Source of the DNA: Comamonadaceae bacterium 2PF
Lineage (GTDB): Bacteria > Pseudomonadota > Gammaproteobacteria > Burkholderiales > Burkholderiaceae_C
Reading direction: 5' to 3'
Assembly (NCBI GenBank): GCA_005502875.1
Contig: SCMV01000026.1
Location: 1 to 58,035, forward strand
DNA: 58,035 nucleotides
Position numbers and translations under genes: made by a program. Shown here in pieces: positions 1 to 9,035 of the stretch (position 1 is the stretch's first letter; each line of letters opens with the position of its first letter). The notes beneath the pieces were generated by a model. The model saw nothing but the letters and a program-made list of their open reading frames with translations. It was not told the origin of the DNA and ran no database searches.

Positions 1-2
1 CC

Positions 3-380
3 CCCGAGCGCCCCACCCCCGAGGCGGACTGGGTCAGCATGCAGCAACACTTCGCGCCCCAGCCAGGCGTGCTCATTGCCCTGGTGAGCGTGGCCCGCCA
101 GACGCTGCCCGGCGTGGTCGATCAACTGCGCCAGGCCTTGCAGGCAGACGACCTGACGCGACTGGCCAAGGTGGCACATGAAATCAAGGGCATCGCCCTG
201 AACCTGCGCACCCCGGGCCTGACCGACCTCGCCACACAAACACAGGACCAAGCCAGGCAGGCCACACCGCAATCGAGCGAGCTGGGTCAACGCCTGTCGG
301 CACACCTGCAGGGCTTCCTGGCGCAACTGGCGTCGTCCAGCGGCCAGGCCACCTCCACCCCAGGCGCACAGGGTCAATAA
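3..380 (+). CDS. HPt (histidine phosphotransfer) domain protein, C-terminal part
   Basis: The frame is open from the window edge, so this is probably the C-terminal end of a longer protein, although an ATG at 39 could also start a free-standing 113-residue protein. Counting from that ATG, the motif AHEIKG places the phosphorylatable His at residue 47 with Lys three residues on, as in Hpt-family helical bundles. Such domains relay phosphate between a hybrid kinase receiver and a response regulator. A Ser/Gln/Ala-rich tail follows the bundle. The last 7 bp overlap the convergent 3' end of ppsR, so there is no room for a terminator between them. The partner kinase lies outside the window, so the pathway is unknown. 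Confidence 0.7.
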   Translation, partial: PERPTPEADWVSMQQHFAPQPGVLIALVSVARQTLPGVVDQLRQALQADDLTRLAKVAHEIKGIALNLRTPGLTDLATQTQDQARQATPQSSELGQRLSAHLQGFLAQLASSSGQATSTPGAQGQ

Positions 381-1192
381 ATCAGCCGGTCAGGTCGGAT
401 GTCCCGCAAGATCGTCGTGGCGATCTCTTCGATCGACTTGTGTGTTGACGACAGCCACGCGATGCCTTCTCTGCGCATCATCGACTCGGCCTGCTGCACC
501 TCGAAGCGACAGTTCTCCAGGCTCGCGTAACGGCTGTTGGGCCGCCGCTCGTTGCGGATCTGGCTCAGCCGCTGCGGGTCGATGGTCAGCCCGAAGCACT
601 TCTTCTTGTAGGGCTTGAGCATGGTCGGCAGGAAGCCCCGGTCAAAGTCTTCCGGGATCAGGGGCACGTTGGCCGCCTTGACCCCGTGCTGCATGGCCAG
701 GTAAAGCGAAGTCGGCGTCTTGCCGCAGCGGCTCACCCCCACCAGCACCACATCGGCCTCCTCCAGGTTGCGAGACGACTGCCCGTCGTCGTGCTCCAGC
801 GCGTAGTTGATGGCGTCGATGCGGTTGTTGTATTCGCCGTCCACGCTCGCGTCGCTGAAACGCCCGACGCGGTGGTTGGACTTCATGTTGAGTTCTTCTT
901 CCAGGGGCTCGACAAACGTCTTGATGACGTCAAAGACCTTGCCCTGGCAGGTCTGCAAGATGGCCAGCACGTCGTCGTTGGCCAAGGTGGTGAACACGAT
1001 GGGGCGCTGCCCCTCTCGCTCGGCCGCGGTGTTGATCTCGCGCACCACGTGGAAAGCCTTGTCCTCCGTGTCGATGAAGGGCCGGCGGACGTGTCGGGGC
1101 TTGATGGCGAACTGCGCCAGGATGGAGTTGCCCATGGTTTCGGCCGTGATGCCGGTGCCATCGGAGATGAAGAAAACGCTGCGATCGGGCAT
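374..1192 (-). CDS. ppsR: PEP synthetase regulatory protein (bifunctional kinase/pyrophosphorylase, DUF299)
   Basis: A 272-residue protein of the PSRP/DUF299 family. Members switch PEP synthase off by ADP-dependent phosphorylation of a Thr next to the catalytic His, and back on by Pi-dependent dephosphorylation. The P-loop-like motif GVSRCGKT is at residues 152-159, and the N-terminal stretch FFISDGTGITAE is the family hallmark. Length matches the family. The gene is divergent from ppsA, its expected substrate, across a 232-bp gap, which supports the PEP synthase rather than the PPDK specificity. The ATG at 1192 is the only sensible start. The tail overlaps the HPt gene by 7 bp. Confidence 0.93.
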   Translation of the reverse strand: MPDRSVFFISDGTGITAETMGNSILAQFAIKPRHVRRPFIDTEDKAFHVVREINTAAEREGQRPIVFTTLANDDVLAILQTCQGKVFDVIKTFVEPLEEELNMKSNHRVGRFSDASVDGEYNNRIDAINYALEHDDGQSSRNLEEADVVLVGVSRCGKTPTSLYLAMQHGVKAANVPLIPEDFDRGFLPTMLKPYKKKCFGLTIDPQRLSQIRNERRPNSRYASLENCRFEVQQAESMMRREGIAWLSSTHKSIEEIATTILRDIRPDRLIY

Positions 1193-1279
1193 GGGGATGA
1201 GGGGACCTCGAACGAGGGGGTGAGGTGTTCACAACACCGGCCCCCGGCGCGATCCGGATTCATTGGAAAGACCCCCCGG

Positions 1280-1312
1280 ATCATAGGCGGGACCCTACAA
1301 TCGGTTCAACCG
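1280..1312. promoter_or_regulatory. Overlapping divergent promoters for ppsR and ppsA with a dyad
   Basis: On the minus strand TTGAAC (1304-1309) and TATGAT (1280-1285) are 18 bp apart, a good sigma-70 promoter for ppsR. On the plus strand TACAAT (1296-1301) is a -10 candidate for ppsA without a recognisable -35. The perfect dyad CGGTTCAACCG (1302-1312) covers the ppsR -35 and the likely ppsA start point, which is where an operator controlling both could sit. Promoters are read by eye. Confidence 0.45.
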
Positions 1313-1424
1313 TTTCCGGCCCGCCCGCTGACGCCCGCCAGGTCACACCATCAAAACAACAGACCGGCCGCCCCAGCTTCTCTCCGGAAGCCCCCAGATT
1401 TTTTCACCATCCTGGAGCTTTTCT

Positions 1425-3830
1425 ATGACCGAACGCTTTGAGCCGACCGCCCTGGTCGTGCCCTTCGAGCAATTGCGCATGTCCGACGTCGAAGTCGTCG
1501 GCGGCAAGAACGCCTCGCTGGGCGAGATGATCTCTCAGCTGCCCGACGGCGTGCGCGTGCCCACCGGCTTCGCCACCACGGCCCACGCCTTCCGCGAATT
1601 CCTCAAGCACGATGGCCTGAGCCTGCGCATCAGCCAGCGCCTGGCCACGCTCGACACCGAAGACGTCAAGGCCCTGGCCCAGGCCGGTGCTGAAATCCGT
1701 GGCTGGGTCGAGGCACAGCCCTTCCCCGCCGACCTCGAAAAGGCCATCCGCGACGCGTTCGTCACCCTCGCGGGCGACAACCCCCAGGCCTCGTTCGCCG
1801 TGCGCTCCTCGGCCACCGCCGAAGACCTGCCCGACGCCTCGTTCGCCGGTCAGCAGGAAACCTTCCTCAACGTCGTCGGCATCGAAGACATCCTGCACAA
1901 GATGAAGGAAGTCTTCGCCTCGCTCTACAACGACCGGGCCATCTCCTACCGCGTGCACAAAGGCTTCGCCCACGACGTGGTCGCCCTGTCGGCCGGCGTG
2001 CAGCGCATGGTCCGCTCCGACATCGGCGCCGCCGGCGTGGTGTTCACCATCGACACCGAGTCGGGCTTTTCGGACGTGGTCTTCATCACCTCCAGCTACG
2101 GCCTGGGCGAAACCGTGGTGCAAGGCGCCGTCAACCCCGACGAGTTCTACGTGCACAAGCAAGCGCTCAAGTCGGGCAAGCAGGCCGTCATCCGACGCAA
2201 CCTGGGCTCCAAGCTGATCAAGATGGAGTTCTCCACGCCTGAAGAGAAGGCCGCCACCGGCAAGCTCGTCAAAACCGTGGACACCACCGTCGAGGCCCGC
2301 AACCGCTACAGCCTGACGAACGACGACGTCATGGAGCTGGCCCGCTACGCCCTGATCATCGAGCAGCACTACGGCCGCCCGATGGACATCGAATGGGGCA
2401 AGGACGGAGGCGACGGCAAGATCTACATCCTGCAAGCCCGCCCCGAGACGGTCAAGAGCCAGCAGCAAGGCAAGAGCGAGCAGCGCTACAAGCTCAAGGG
2501 CACCGGCACCATCCTGGCCGAAGGCCGCGCCATCGGTCAGAAGATCGGCACCGGCCCGGTCCGCATCGTCCACAACATCTCCGAGATGGACAAGGTCCAG
2601 CCCGGCGACGTGCTCGTCACCGACATGACCGACCCCAACTGGGAGCCGGTGATGAAGCGCGCCAGCGCCATCGTCACCAACCGTGGCGGGCGCACCTGCC
2701 ACGCCGCCATCATCGCGCGCGAACTGGGCATCCCGGCCGTGGTGGGCTGTGGCAACGCCACCGAGCGCCTGACCGACGGCACCCTGGTGACCGTGGCCTG
2801 CTCCGAAGGCGACACCGGCCACATCTACGAAGGCCTGCTGGAAACCGAGGTCACCGAGGTGACCCGTGGCGAGATGCCACACATCGGCCTGAAGATCATG
2901 ATGAACGTCGGCAACCCGCAGCTGGCCTTCGACTTCGCGCAGATGCCGAACGCCGGCGTGGGCCTGGCCCGCCTCGAGTTCATCATCAACAACAACATCG
3001 GCGTGCACCCCAAGGCCATCCTCGACTACCCGAACGTCGACAACGACCTGAAGAAGGCCGTCGAGTCCGTGGCCCGCGGCCACGCCTCGCCGCGCGCCTT
3101 CTACGTCGACAAGCTGGCCGAGGGCATCGCCACCATCGCCGCCTCCTTCTGGCCCAAGCCCGTCATCGTGCGCCTCTCGGACTTCAAGTCCAACGAGTAC
3201 AAGAAGCTGATCGGCGGTTCGCGCTACGAGCCCGAAGAAGAAAACCCGATGCTGGGCTTCCGTGGCGCCTCGCGCTACATCAGCGCCGAGTTCGGCGAGG
3301 CCTTCGCCATGGAGTGCGAAGCCCTCAAGCGCGTGCGCAACGACATGGGCCTGACCAACGTCGAGATCATGGTGCCCTTCGTGCGCACCTTGAAGCAGGC
3401 CGAACGCGTCACCAAGATGCTGGCCGACCACGGCCTGGTGCGCGAATCCAAGGGCGGCAAGGACGGCCTGCGGGTCATCATGATGTGCGAGGTGCCTTCC
3501 AACGCCATCCTGGCCGAGCAGTTCCTGGAGTTCTTCGACGGCATGTCCATCGGCTCGAACGACCTGACCCAGCTCACCTTGGGCCTGGACCGCGACTCCG
3601 GCCTCGAACTCCTGGCTCACGACTTCGACGAGCGTGACCCGGCTGTGAAGGCGCTGATCTCACGTGCCATCGCCGCCTGCCGTGCCACCGGCAAGTACAT
3701 CGGCATCTGCGGTCAAGGCCCCTCCGACCACCCGGATTTCGCCGAGTGGCTGGCCGCCGAGGGCATCGTGTCCATTTCGCTGAACCCGGACACGGTGGTC
3801 GACACCTGGCAGCGCCTGGCTGCCAAGTGA
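1425..3830 (+). CDS. ppsA: Phosphoenolpyruvate synthase
   Basis: This 801-residue enzyme converts pyruvate, ATP and water to PEP, AMP and phosphate, the entry step of gluconeogenesis from pyruvate. The N-terminal ATP-grasp domain ([10 protein letters not shown] near the start, [21 protein letters not shown] around residues 125-145) is followed by the swivelling phospho-His domain with GGRTCHAA, catalytic His at about residue 426. The C-terminal PEP/pyruvate barrel has MMCEVPSNA and GQGPSDHP. The Thr before the His is the residue targeted by PpsR in this family. GGAG at 1414-1417 lies 7 nt before the ATG. Length is normal. A strong terminator follows the gene. Confidence 0.97.
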   Translation: MTERFEPTALVVPFEQLRMSDVEVVGGKNASLGEMISQLPDGVRVPTGFATTAHAFREFLKHDGLSLRISQRLATLDTEDVKALAQAGAEIRGWVEAQPFPADLEKAIRDAFVTLAGDNPQASFAVRSSATAEDLPDASFAGQQETFLNVVGIEDILHKMKEVFASLYNDRAISYRVHKGFAHDVVALSAGVQRMVRSDIGAAGVVFTIDTESGFSDVVFITSSYGLGETVVQGAVNPDEFYVHKQALKSGKQAVIRRNLGSKLIKMEFSTPEEKAATGKLVKTVDTTVEARNRYSLTNDDVMELARYALIIEQHYGRPMDIEWGKDGGDGKIYILQARPETVKSQQQGKSEQRYKLKGTGTILAEGRAIGQKIGTGPVRIVHNISEMDKVQPGDVLVTDMTDPNWEPVMKRASAIVTNRGGRTCHAAIIARELGIPAVVGCGNATERLTDGTLVTVACSEGDTGHIYEGLLETEVTEVTRGEMPHIGLKIMMNVGNPQLAFDFAQMPNAGVGLARLEFIINNNIGVHPKAILDYPNVDNDLKKAVESVARGHASPRAFYVDKLAEGIATIAASFWPKPVIVRLSDFKSNEYKKLIGGSRYEPEEENPMLGFRGASRYISAEFGEAFAMECEALKRVRNDMGLTNVEIMVPFVRTLKQAERVTKMLADHGLVRESKGGKDGLRVIMMCEVPSNAILAEQFLEFFDGMSIGSNDLTQLTLGLDRDSGLELLAHDFDERDPAVKALISRAIAACRATGKYIGICGQGPSDHPDFAEWLAAEGIVSISLNPDTVVDTWQRLAAK

Positions 3831-3899
3831 GGTCGAGTCCAGCCATTCGGCGGGCTTCCGACCTGTTTTGCGGGTGCCAAACACCCTGAGCCCGCTCAG

Positions 3900-3922
3900 C
3901 GCCACCCTCGGGTGGCGTTTTT
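3900..3922 (+). terminator. Rho-independent terminator after ppsA
   Basis: CGCCACC (3900-3906), loop CTCG and GGTGGCG (3911-3917) form a 7-bp GC-rich stem followed by five T. It separates ppsA from the ribosomal protein operon. A -10-like TATACT at 3928-3933 just after it may belong to the rpsF promoter, but no -35 is evident. Confidence 0.8.
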
Positions 3923-4077
3923 GTTGCTATACTCGCGGGTTTTCCGAATGTTGAAGCCCAGCTGGTTGCCTGCAACCGAAGGGCCCAACCCTTGCCGTCA
4001 GCGGGTTTGACGCTTCGCGACGGCTTCCCTCCCACCTTCTCACCAGTTGAGAGGTGGGGAATCCACAAGGAGTCACC

Positions 4078-4443
4078 ATGCGTCACTATGAAATCATCGT
4101 GCTGATCCACCCGGATCAAAGCGAGCAGGTTCCGGCCATGCTGGAGCGTTACAAGACCCTGATCACCACCACCGGTGGCCAGGTGCACCGCGTTGAAGAC
4201 TGGGGCCGCCGTCAGCTGGCTTACCAGATCAACAAGCTGGCCAAGGCGCACTACCTGTGCCTGAACGTCGAAATCAGCAAGGAAACCCTGGCTGAAATCG
4301 AAACCGGCTTCAAGTTCAACGACGCCGTGCTGCGTCACCTGACCGTGCAGAAGGACAAGGCCGAGACCACTCCTTCCGTGATGATGAAGCAAGTCGAGCG
4401 TGAAGAGGCCCGCAAGGCCCAGCAGGACCAAGCCGCTGCCTGA
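4078..4443 (+). CDS. rpsF: 30S ribosomal protein S6
   Basis: A 121-residue S6 protein of the 30S platform, where it binds 16S rRNA together with S18. The sequence [15 protein letters not shown] and the later [15 protein letters not shown] are S6 signatures. I chose the ATG at 4078 because AAGGAG (4067-4072) precedes it by 5 nt and the family begins with MRHYE; an upstream in-frame ATG at 4054 has no support. First gene of rpsF-priB-rpsR-rplI. The tail is Lys/Glu/Gln-rich, as is common in S6. Confidence 0.97.
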   Translation: MRHYEIIVLIHPDQSEQVPAMLERYKTLITTTGGQVHRVEDWGRRQLAYQINKLAKAHYLCLNVEISKETLAEIETGFKFNDAVLRHLTVQKDKAETTPSVMMKQVEREEARKAQQDQAAA

Positions 4444-4515
4444 TCCATGCCGCAAGGCGTGAATCGGCTGCCCGTCCAGCCTTGACATGACGATGCCCGC
4501 AAGACGCTGCAAGAC

Positions 4516-4806
4516 ATGAACCAAGTCCTGCTGTCTGCCCGGATCATCGAACGCAAGGCACTGCGCTACACCCCCGCCGGACTCCCTGCCCTGGACCTCG
4601 TGCTCGAACACGAATCCGAACTGCAGGAAAACCAGCGAAGCCGCAAGGTTCAGCTGGAGATGAAGGCAGTGGCCGTTGGCGACATCGCGCAAGCGCTGAG
4701 TCGACTGCCCATCGGAGAGGCCCACGGCTTCACCGGCTTTCTGGGGTCACCGCGCAACGGACGAGGCGTGCTGCTGCACATCACCGCTCTACAAGACATC
4801 GTTTAA
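4516..4806 (+). CDS. priB: Primosomal replication protein N (PriB)
   Basis: A 96-residue single OB-fold protein of the SSB-like PriB family. PriB stabilises PriA on stalled forks and helps reload DnaB through DnaT. Position between rpsF and rpsR is the classic beta/gammaproteobacterial arrangement. The start MNQVLLSARIIERKALRYTPAG resembles the first strand of betaproteobacterial PriB and SSB. It begins 72 bp after rpsF and ends 28 bp before rpsR. Sequence alone would not exclude an SSB paralogue, but length and context favour PriB. Confidence 0.9.
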   Translation: MNQVLLSARIIERKALRYTPAGLPALDLVLEHESELQENQRSRKVQLEMKAVAVGDIAQALSRLPIGEAHGFTGFLGSPRNGRGVLLHITALQDIV

Positions 4807-4834
4807 ACCATCCACCGGATATTGAGAGGTCATC

Positions 4835-5128
4835 ATGGCTGCTCCCCGCTCCAAGAACGGCAAGTTCTCCAAAGACCGCAAGGGCAAGCGCAACACGCAA
4901 TCCCTGCTGTTCCGCCGCAAGCGCTTCTGCCGCTTCACCGTCGCTGGCGTCGAACAAATCGACTACAAGGACGTCGACACCCTGCGCGATTTCATCGCTG
5001 AAAACGGCAAGATCATCCCCGCTCGCCTGACCGGCACCCGCGCGATCTACCAACGTCAGCTGACCACCGCCATCAAGCGCGCACGCTTCCTGGCCCTGCT
5101 GCCTTACAGCGACCAACATCGCGTCTAA
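4835..5128 (+). CDS. rpsR: 30S ribosomal protein S18
   Basis: A 97-residue S18, the partner of S6 on the 30S platform. The core [20 protein letters not shown] and [13 protein letters not shown] is diagnostic. The N-terminal basic extension is slightly longer than in E. coli, which is usual in Burkholderiales. GAGAGGT upstream of the ATG gives a fair ribosome-binding site. Only 12 bp separate it from rplI. Confidence 0.97.
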   Translation: MAAPRSKNGKFSKDRKGKRNTQSLLFRRKRFCRFTVAGVEQIDYKDVDTLRDFIAENGKIIPARLTGTRAIYQRQLTTAIKRARFLALLPYSDQHRV

Positions 5129-5140
5129 GGAGTCCCTGCC

Positions 5141-5593
5141 ATGCAAATCATCCTCCTCGAAAAAGTCGCCAACCTGGGCACCCTGGGTGACGTGGTCAAG
5201 GTCAAGGACGGCTACGCCCGCAACTTCCTGATCCCGACCGGCCAAGCTCGCCGCGCCACCACCAAGGCCGTCGCCGAGTTCGAAGCCCGCCGCGCTGAAC
5301 TGGAAAAGGCTTCCGCTGAAAAGCTGGCCGCCGCACAAGCCGTGGGCGAAAAGCTGGGCGGCAAGACCGTTTCCGTCAGCCAGAAGGCTGGCGTGGACGG
5401 CCGCCTGTTCGGCTCGGTCACCAACTTCGACATCGCCGAAGGCCTCAAGGCTGCCGGCTTCGAAGTGACCAAGCAGCAGGTTCGCCTGCCGAACGGCCCG
5501 CTCAAGACCACCGGCGAACACGCCGTGTCCGTCGCCCTGCACACCGATGTGGTGGTGGACGTGACCGTCGCCGTGGTTGGCGAAACCGTCTGA
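5141..5593 (+). CDS. rplI: 50S ribosomal protein L9
   Basis: A 150-residue L9, the elongated 50S protein at the base of the L1 stalk. The N-terminal domain [30 protein letters not shown] is canonical, followed by the long connecting helix rich in Ala/Glu/Lys and the C-terminal domain with [15 protein letters not shown] precedes the ATG. Last gene of the ribosomal operon, followed by a terminator hairpin before dnaB. Confidence 0.97.
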   Translation: MQIILLEKVANLGTLGDVVKVKDGYARNFLIPTGQARRATTKAVAEFEARRAELEKASAEKLAAAQAVGEKLGGKTVSVSQKAGVDGRLFGSVTNFDIAEGLKAAGFEVTKQQVRLPNGPLKTTGEHAVSVALHTDVVVDVTVAVVGETV

Positions 5594-5634
5594 TCTGTTT
5601 CAGGTCGCGGGCCGCTTCGGTGGCCCGACAGTGC

Positions 5635-5660
5635 AAAGCCGGCGCGAGCCGGCTTTGTCG
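5635..5660 (+). terminator. Terminator hairpin between rplI and dnaB
   Basis: AAAGCCGGC (5635-5643), GCGA tetraloop and GCCGGCTTT (5648-5656) form a perfect 9-bp stem. The T-tract is short and broken (GTCGTTT), so termination may be partial, allowing some readthrough into dnaB. Confidence 0.65.
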
Positions 5661-5687
5661 TTTCTGGGATCTGGCGGCTGCATCGGG

Positions 5688-5740
5688 TTGTCCACTTGTT
5701 TCCCCAGGATCCCCCCGGCTTGCCCACAGCTTTATCCACA
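5688..5740 (+). promoter_or_regulatory. Cluster of three DnaA-box-like sites upstream of dnaB
   Basis: TTATCCACA at 5732-5740 is a perfect consensus DnaA box. TTGCCCACA (5720-5728) and TTGTCCACT (5688-5696) each differ from it at two positions and lie in the same orientation. The cluster lies in the gap between the rplI terminator and the dnaB start codon. See findings. Confidence 0.5.
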
Positions 5741-5774
5741 GCCGTCGGCCCCTGCTGACCGTATGATCGAGAAC

Positions 5775-7223
5775 ATGGCTGCAGTCTTCCCCAACGCATC
5801 GTCTCCCTCGCCGCAAGGCCTGTCCGTTGGCACCTCGGGCGGGGCCAACGACGAAATCGCTCGCCTGCGTGTGCCGCCCCACTCCATCGAGGCCGAGCAA
5901 AGCGTGCTGGGCGGCCTGCTGCTGGACAACAGCGCCTGGGACCGCGCCGCCGACTTGCTGCACGAAGGCGACTTCTACCGCCACGAGCACCAGCTCATCT
6001 TCGTGGCCATCCAGCAGCTCGTGTCCGCGTCCAAGCCGGCCGACGTCATCACCGTCTTCGAGCAGCTGCAGATGCAGGGCAAGGCATCGGACGTGGGCGG
6101 GTTGGGCTACCTCAACAACCTCGCGCAATCGGTGCCGAGCGCGGCCAACATGCGCCGCTACGCCGAGATCGTGCGCGAGCGCGCCGTGCTGCGCAAGCTG
6201 GTGAGCGCCTCCGACGAGATCGCCACCAACGCCTTCAACCCGCAGGGCAAATCGGTCTCCGACATCCTCGACGAGGCCGAAGCCCGCATCATGAAGATCG
6301 GCGAAGAAGGCAGCCGCAACAAGCAGGGCTTCTTCGCCATGGACGGCCTGGTCGTGGACCTGCTGGACCGCGTGCAGGAACTCGCCGACAACGGCGCCGA
6401 GGACGTCACTGGCGTGCGCACCGGCTTCGTCGAAATGGACAAGATGACGGCCGGCTTGCAAAAGGGCGACCTCATCATCCTGGCAGCGCGCCCCTCGATG
6501 GGCAAGACGGCCTTCGCGCTCAACATCGGCGAGAACGTGGCCGTCAACGAGGGCCTGCCGGTGGCGGTGTTCTCCATGGAAATGGGCGCCTCGCAACTGG
6601 CGCTGCGGATGGTCGGCTCGATCGGCCGCATCAACCAGCAGAACCTGCGCACGGGGCGCCTGACCGACGACGAATGGAGTCGCCTGAGCGAGACGGTCGA
6701 GAAGCTGCGCCACGCGCACGTCTTCATCGACGAGACGCCGGGCCTCTCACCCAACGAGTTGCGCGCCCGAGCGCGCCGCCTGGCTCGCCAGTTCGGCGGC
6801 ACCCTCGGCCTGATCATCATCGACTACCTGCAGCTGATGAGCGGCTCCGGTGGCAACGAGGAAAACCGCGCCACCGTGATCGGTGAAATCTCGCGGGGCC
6901 TCAAAGCCCTGGCCAAGGAGCTGCAGTGCCCGGTGATCGCGCTGTCGCAGCTCAACCGCTCGGTCGAAACGCGGCCCGACAAGCGCCCGATGATGTCCGA
7001 CCTGCGGGAGTCGGGCGCCATCGAGCAGGACGCGGACGTGATCATGTTCATCTACCGCGACGAGTACTACAACAAGGAATCGAAGATCCCGGGCACGGCC
7101 GAGATCATCATCGGCAAGCAGCGTAACGGCCCGGTGGGCAGCCTGCACCTGGCCTTCCTGAAGTCGAACACGCGCTTCGAGAACCTGGCGCCAGGCACCT
7201 ACATCGGCGGCGACGAGTACTGA
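5775..7223 (+). CDS. dnaB: Replicative DNA helicase DnaB
   Basis: A hexameric 5'-3' helicase that unwinds the fork and recruits primase. About 482 residues from the chosen ATG. The N-terminal primase-interacting domain begins at IEAEQSVLGGLLLDN. The RecA-like domain has Walker A ARPSMGKT (GKT at about 243-245), Walker B LIIIDYLQLM and the DnaB signature DLRESGAIEQDADVIMF. The frame is open back into rplI, but conservation starts well after 5775. ATGs at 5763 and 5775 are both possible; 5775 has a weak GAGA ahead of it. The upstream gap holds a terminator hairpin and DnaA-box-like sites. Confidence 0.96.
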   Translation: MAAVFPNASSPSPQGLSVGTSGGANDEIARLRVPPHSIEAEQSVLGGLLLDNSAWDRAADLLHEGDFYRHEHQLIFVAIQQLVSASKPADVITVFEQLQMQGKASDVGGLGYLNNLAQSVPSAANMRRYAEIVRERAVLRKLVSASDEIATNAFNPQGKSVSDILDEAEARIMKIGEEGSRNKQGFFAMDGLVVDLLDRVQELADNGAEDVTGVRTGFVEMDKMTAGLQKGDLIILAARPSMGKTAFALNIGENVAVNEGLPVAVFSMEMGASQLALRMVGSIGRINQQNLRTGRLTDDEWSRLSETVEKLRHAHVFIDETPGLSPNELRARARRLARQFGGTLGLIIIDYLQLMSGSGGNEENRATVIGEISRGLKALAKELQCPVIALSQLNRSVETRPDKRPMMSDLRESGAIEQDADVIMFIYRDEYYNKESKIPGTAEIIIGKQRNGPVGSLHLAFLKSNTRFENLAPGTYIGGDEY

Positions 7224-7247
7224 TCAAACAGCTTCCATCCAAAACCA

Positions 7248-7281
7248 ACGGCCCCGGAGCTTGCGCTCTCGGGGCCGTTTT
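7248..7281 (+). terminator. Terminator after dnaB
   Basis: ACGGCCCCG (7248-7256) pairs with CGGGGCCGT (7270-7278), with an inner GAGC/GCTC extension around a TTGC loop and a TTTT tail. It lies between convergent dnaB and the BI-1 gene and may act on both strands, since the minus-strand side also has a short T run. Confidence 0.8.
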
Positions 7282-7303
7282 CATGCTCGGGTAACCGGGG
7301 CGA

Positions 7304-7999
7304 TCAGTCGTCGCTGCCACCCAACGCCATCAGCAGCTGCAGCAGGGACGTGAACACGTTGTAGACGTCCAGGTACAGCGCCAGCGTGGCGGTCACGTAG
7401 TTGGTCTCGCCGCCGTCGATGATGCGCTTGAGGTCATAGAGGATGAAGGCCGAGAAGACCAGCACGGCCATGGCCGAGATGGCCAGCATCAAAGCGGGCA
7501 TTTGCAGCCAGATGTTGGCCACGGCCGCCACGATGATGACCAGGGCGCCCACCATCAGCCACTTGCCCATGCTGGAGAGATCGCGCTTGATCACGCTCGA
7601 CAGCGTGGCCATGGCAGCGAAGATCACCGCCGTGCCACCGAAGGCCGTGCCGATGAGTTGAGCGCCATTGCCCAGGCCCAGGGCAAAGCTCAGCAGCCGC
7701 GACATCATCAGCCCCATGAAGAAGGTGAAGCCCAGCAAGAGCAACACGCCCACGCCGGAATCCTTGAACTTCTGGATGCCAAAGAAAAAGCCGAAAGAGA
7801 TCGCCATGAAAGCCACGAAGGTCATGAGCGGGCCGCCCAGGCTGAAGCCCCCCATGGCCACGCCCAGCCAGGCGCCCAGCACCGTGGGCACCATCGACAA
7901 GGCCAACAAGGCGTAGGTGTTGCGCAGCACGCGCTGGCGCTGTTCCACGCCCACCGCACCGCCGTAAACGACGTCCAGGGGTTTGATCGAACGATCCAT
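7304..7999 (-). CDS. Bax inhibitor-1 family (YccA-like) inner membrane protein
   Basis: A 231-residue protein that is mostly hydrophobic, with seven predictable membrane segments from about residue 25 to the C-terminus. Features of the BI-1/UPF0005 family include the conserved short segment FILYDLKRIIDGG and the acidic tail after LQLLMALGG. In E. coli the relative YccA interacts with FtsH and limits degradation of SecY; other members are proposed pH-sensitive calcium leak channels. The exact role here is inferred from family only. GGAG lies 7 nt ahead of the ATG. It is a monocistronic minus-strand gene with its own promoter candidate. Confidence 0.88.
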   Translation of the reverse strand: MDRSIKPLDVVYGGAVGVEQRQRVLRNTYALLALSMVPTVLGAWLGVAMGGFSLGGPLMTFVAFMAISFGFFFGIQKFKDSGVGVLLLLGFTFFMGLMMSRLLSFALGLGNGAQLIGTAFGGTAVIFAAMATLSSVIKRDLSSMGKWLMVGALVIIVAAVANIWLQMPALMLAISAMAVLVFSAFILYDLKRIIDGGETNYVTATLALYLDVYNVFTSLLQLLMALGGSDD

Positions 8000-8050
8000 T
8001 GAAAATCTCCAGGTTGATGACAGGGGCGAGAGGTGCTCGCCGATGGCCCG

Positions 8051-8080
8051 ATGTTAGGCCATCTGCTGGCCAGTCCTCAA
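8051..8080 (-). promoter_or_regulatory. Putative sigma-70 promoter of the BI-1 gene
   Basis: Reading the minus strand, TTGAGG (8075-8080) and TAACAT (8051-8056) are separated by 18 bp, about 50 bp before the start codon at 7999. Confidence 0.45.
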
Positions 8081-8131
8081 GCGCCGCTCGCCACGCCCAC
8101 CCTCATCGCAGGGTGCTGCGGGCGCTGGGTT

Positions 8132-8962
8132 TCAGGCCAAGCGGCGGCGCAGCGATTCGTACAAGCAGATGGCGGTGGCGGCCGCCACATTCAAGGACTC
8201 CTCGCCGCCAGGCTGAGGAATGCGCACGGACAAGGCGCAACGCGCCATCAACCCTTCGCTGACCCCCTGCCCTTCGTGCCCCATGACCCAGGCGCAAGGC
8301 TCGGGCAGCTTCACGCTGTGCAGCTCGTTTTCGGTGTGCGAACTGGTTGCCACCAGGGGCACGCCCAGCCCGGTCAGGTCGTCCACCGACAGTTGCTCGA
8401 CCAGGTTGAGTCCAAAGTGCGCCCCCATGCCGGCACGCAACACCTTGGGCGACCACAACCCAGCCGTGCCCTTGAGCGCCAGCACCTGCGCCACGCCAAG
8501 GGCCGCCGCACTGCGCAGGATGCTGCCAACATTGCCCGCGTCCTGCAGGCGGTCAAGCACCACCGTGGGCACGCCTGCCTGCACCTCGCCCGACAGCGAC
8601 CGCTCACCCGACAGCGGCATCAGGAAACCGATGCGAGCGGGCGATTCCAGGCCGGTGAACGCCTTCCAGAGGGGCTCCGGCACCACCACCACGCGAGCGG
8701 CCTGCCGGGCCAGGCGGGTGGCCAAGTCTGCGCGCTCGTCGCTGCCCTGCCCTTGCCCATGCTCGCCGATCCATGCGGTGTCGGCCACCACGGCCAGGGG
8801 CGCACGCAGGCCACGGGCCAGGGCGGCGCGGCAGAGGTGATCTCCCTCCAGCCAGACCTCGGCCTGCTTGCGGTAGGCCAGGGGCTCCTGCGCCAGCCGA
8901 CGCAGGCGCGACACGAGCGCGTTCTCGCGTGAGGTGATGTGCTGAACAGAAGAGTCGGCCAT
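8132..8962 (-). CDS. TrmH/SpoU-family RNA 2'-O-methyltransferase
   Basis: A 276-residue SPOUT methyltransferase. The N-terminal substrate-binding domain (about 1-115) begins with ITSRENALVSRLRRL, seen in RlmB/TrmH-type enzymes. The C-terminal trefoil-knot domain carries the three motifs NVGSILR (144-150), GHEGQG (228-233) and ESLNVAAA (255-262) that bind S-adenosylmethionine and position the ribose. The target nucleotide (tRNA or 23S rRNA) cannot be read from sequence. It lies 73 bp downstream of rnhB in the same direction, an arrangement known from other Burkholderiales, so it may be the last gene of the lpx operon. Confidence 0.9.
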   Translation of the reverse strand: MADSSVQHITSRENALVSRLRRLAQEPLAYRKQAEVWLEGDHLCRAALARGLRAPLAVVADTAWIGEHGQGQGSDERADLATRLARQAARVVVVPEPLWKAFTGLESPARIGFLMPLSGERSLSGEVQAGVPTVVLDRLQDAGNVGSILRSAAALGVAQVLALKGTAGLWSPKVLRAGMGAHFGLNLVEQLSVDDLTGLGVPLVATSSHTENELHSVKLPEPCAWVMGHEGQGVSEGLMARCALSVRIPQPGGEESLNVAAATAICLYESLRRRLA

Positions 8963-9035
8963 GTGTGCGAAAAGACGGATCGGATGGGGCGAGTCAGAGG
9001 TTGGACGCTGACATGGGTGGCTGGCGCCTGGCCGC

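Noticed and set aside
1404..3620. A 738-codon minus-strand open frame opposite ppsA
   Set aside because: Antisense shadow; rich in His, Asp, Gly and Val from complementing third-position G/C.
5762..5767. TATGAT as a -10 giving a leaderless dnaB mRNA
   Set aside because: No -35 at a suitable distance and no extended -10; six such bases are expected by chance.
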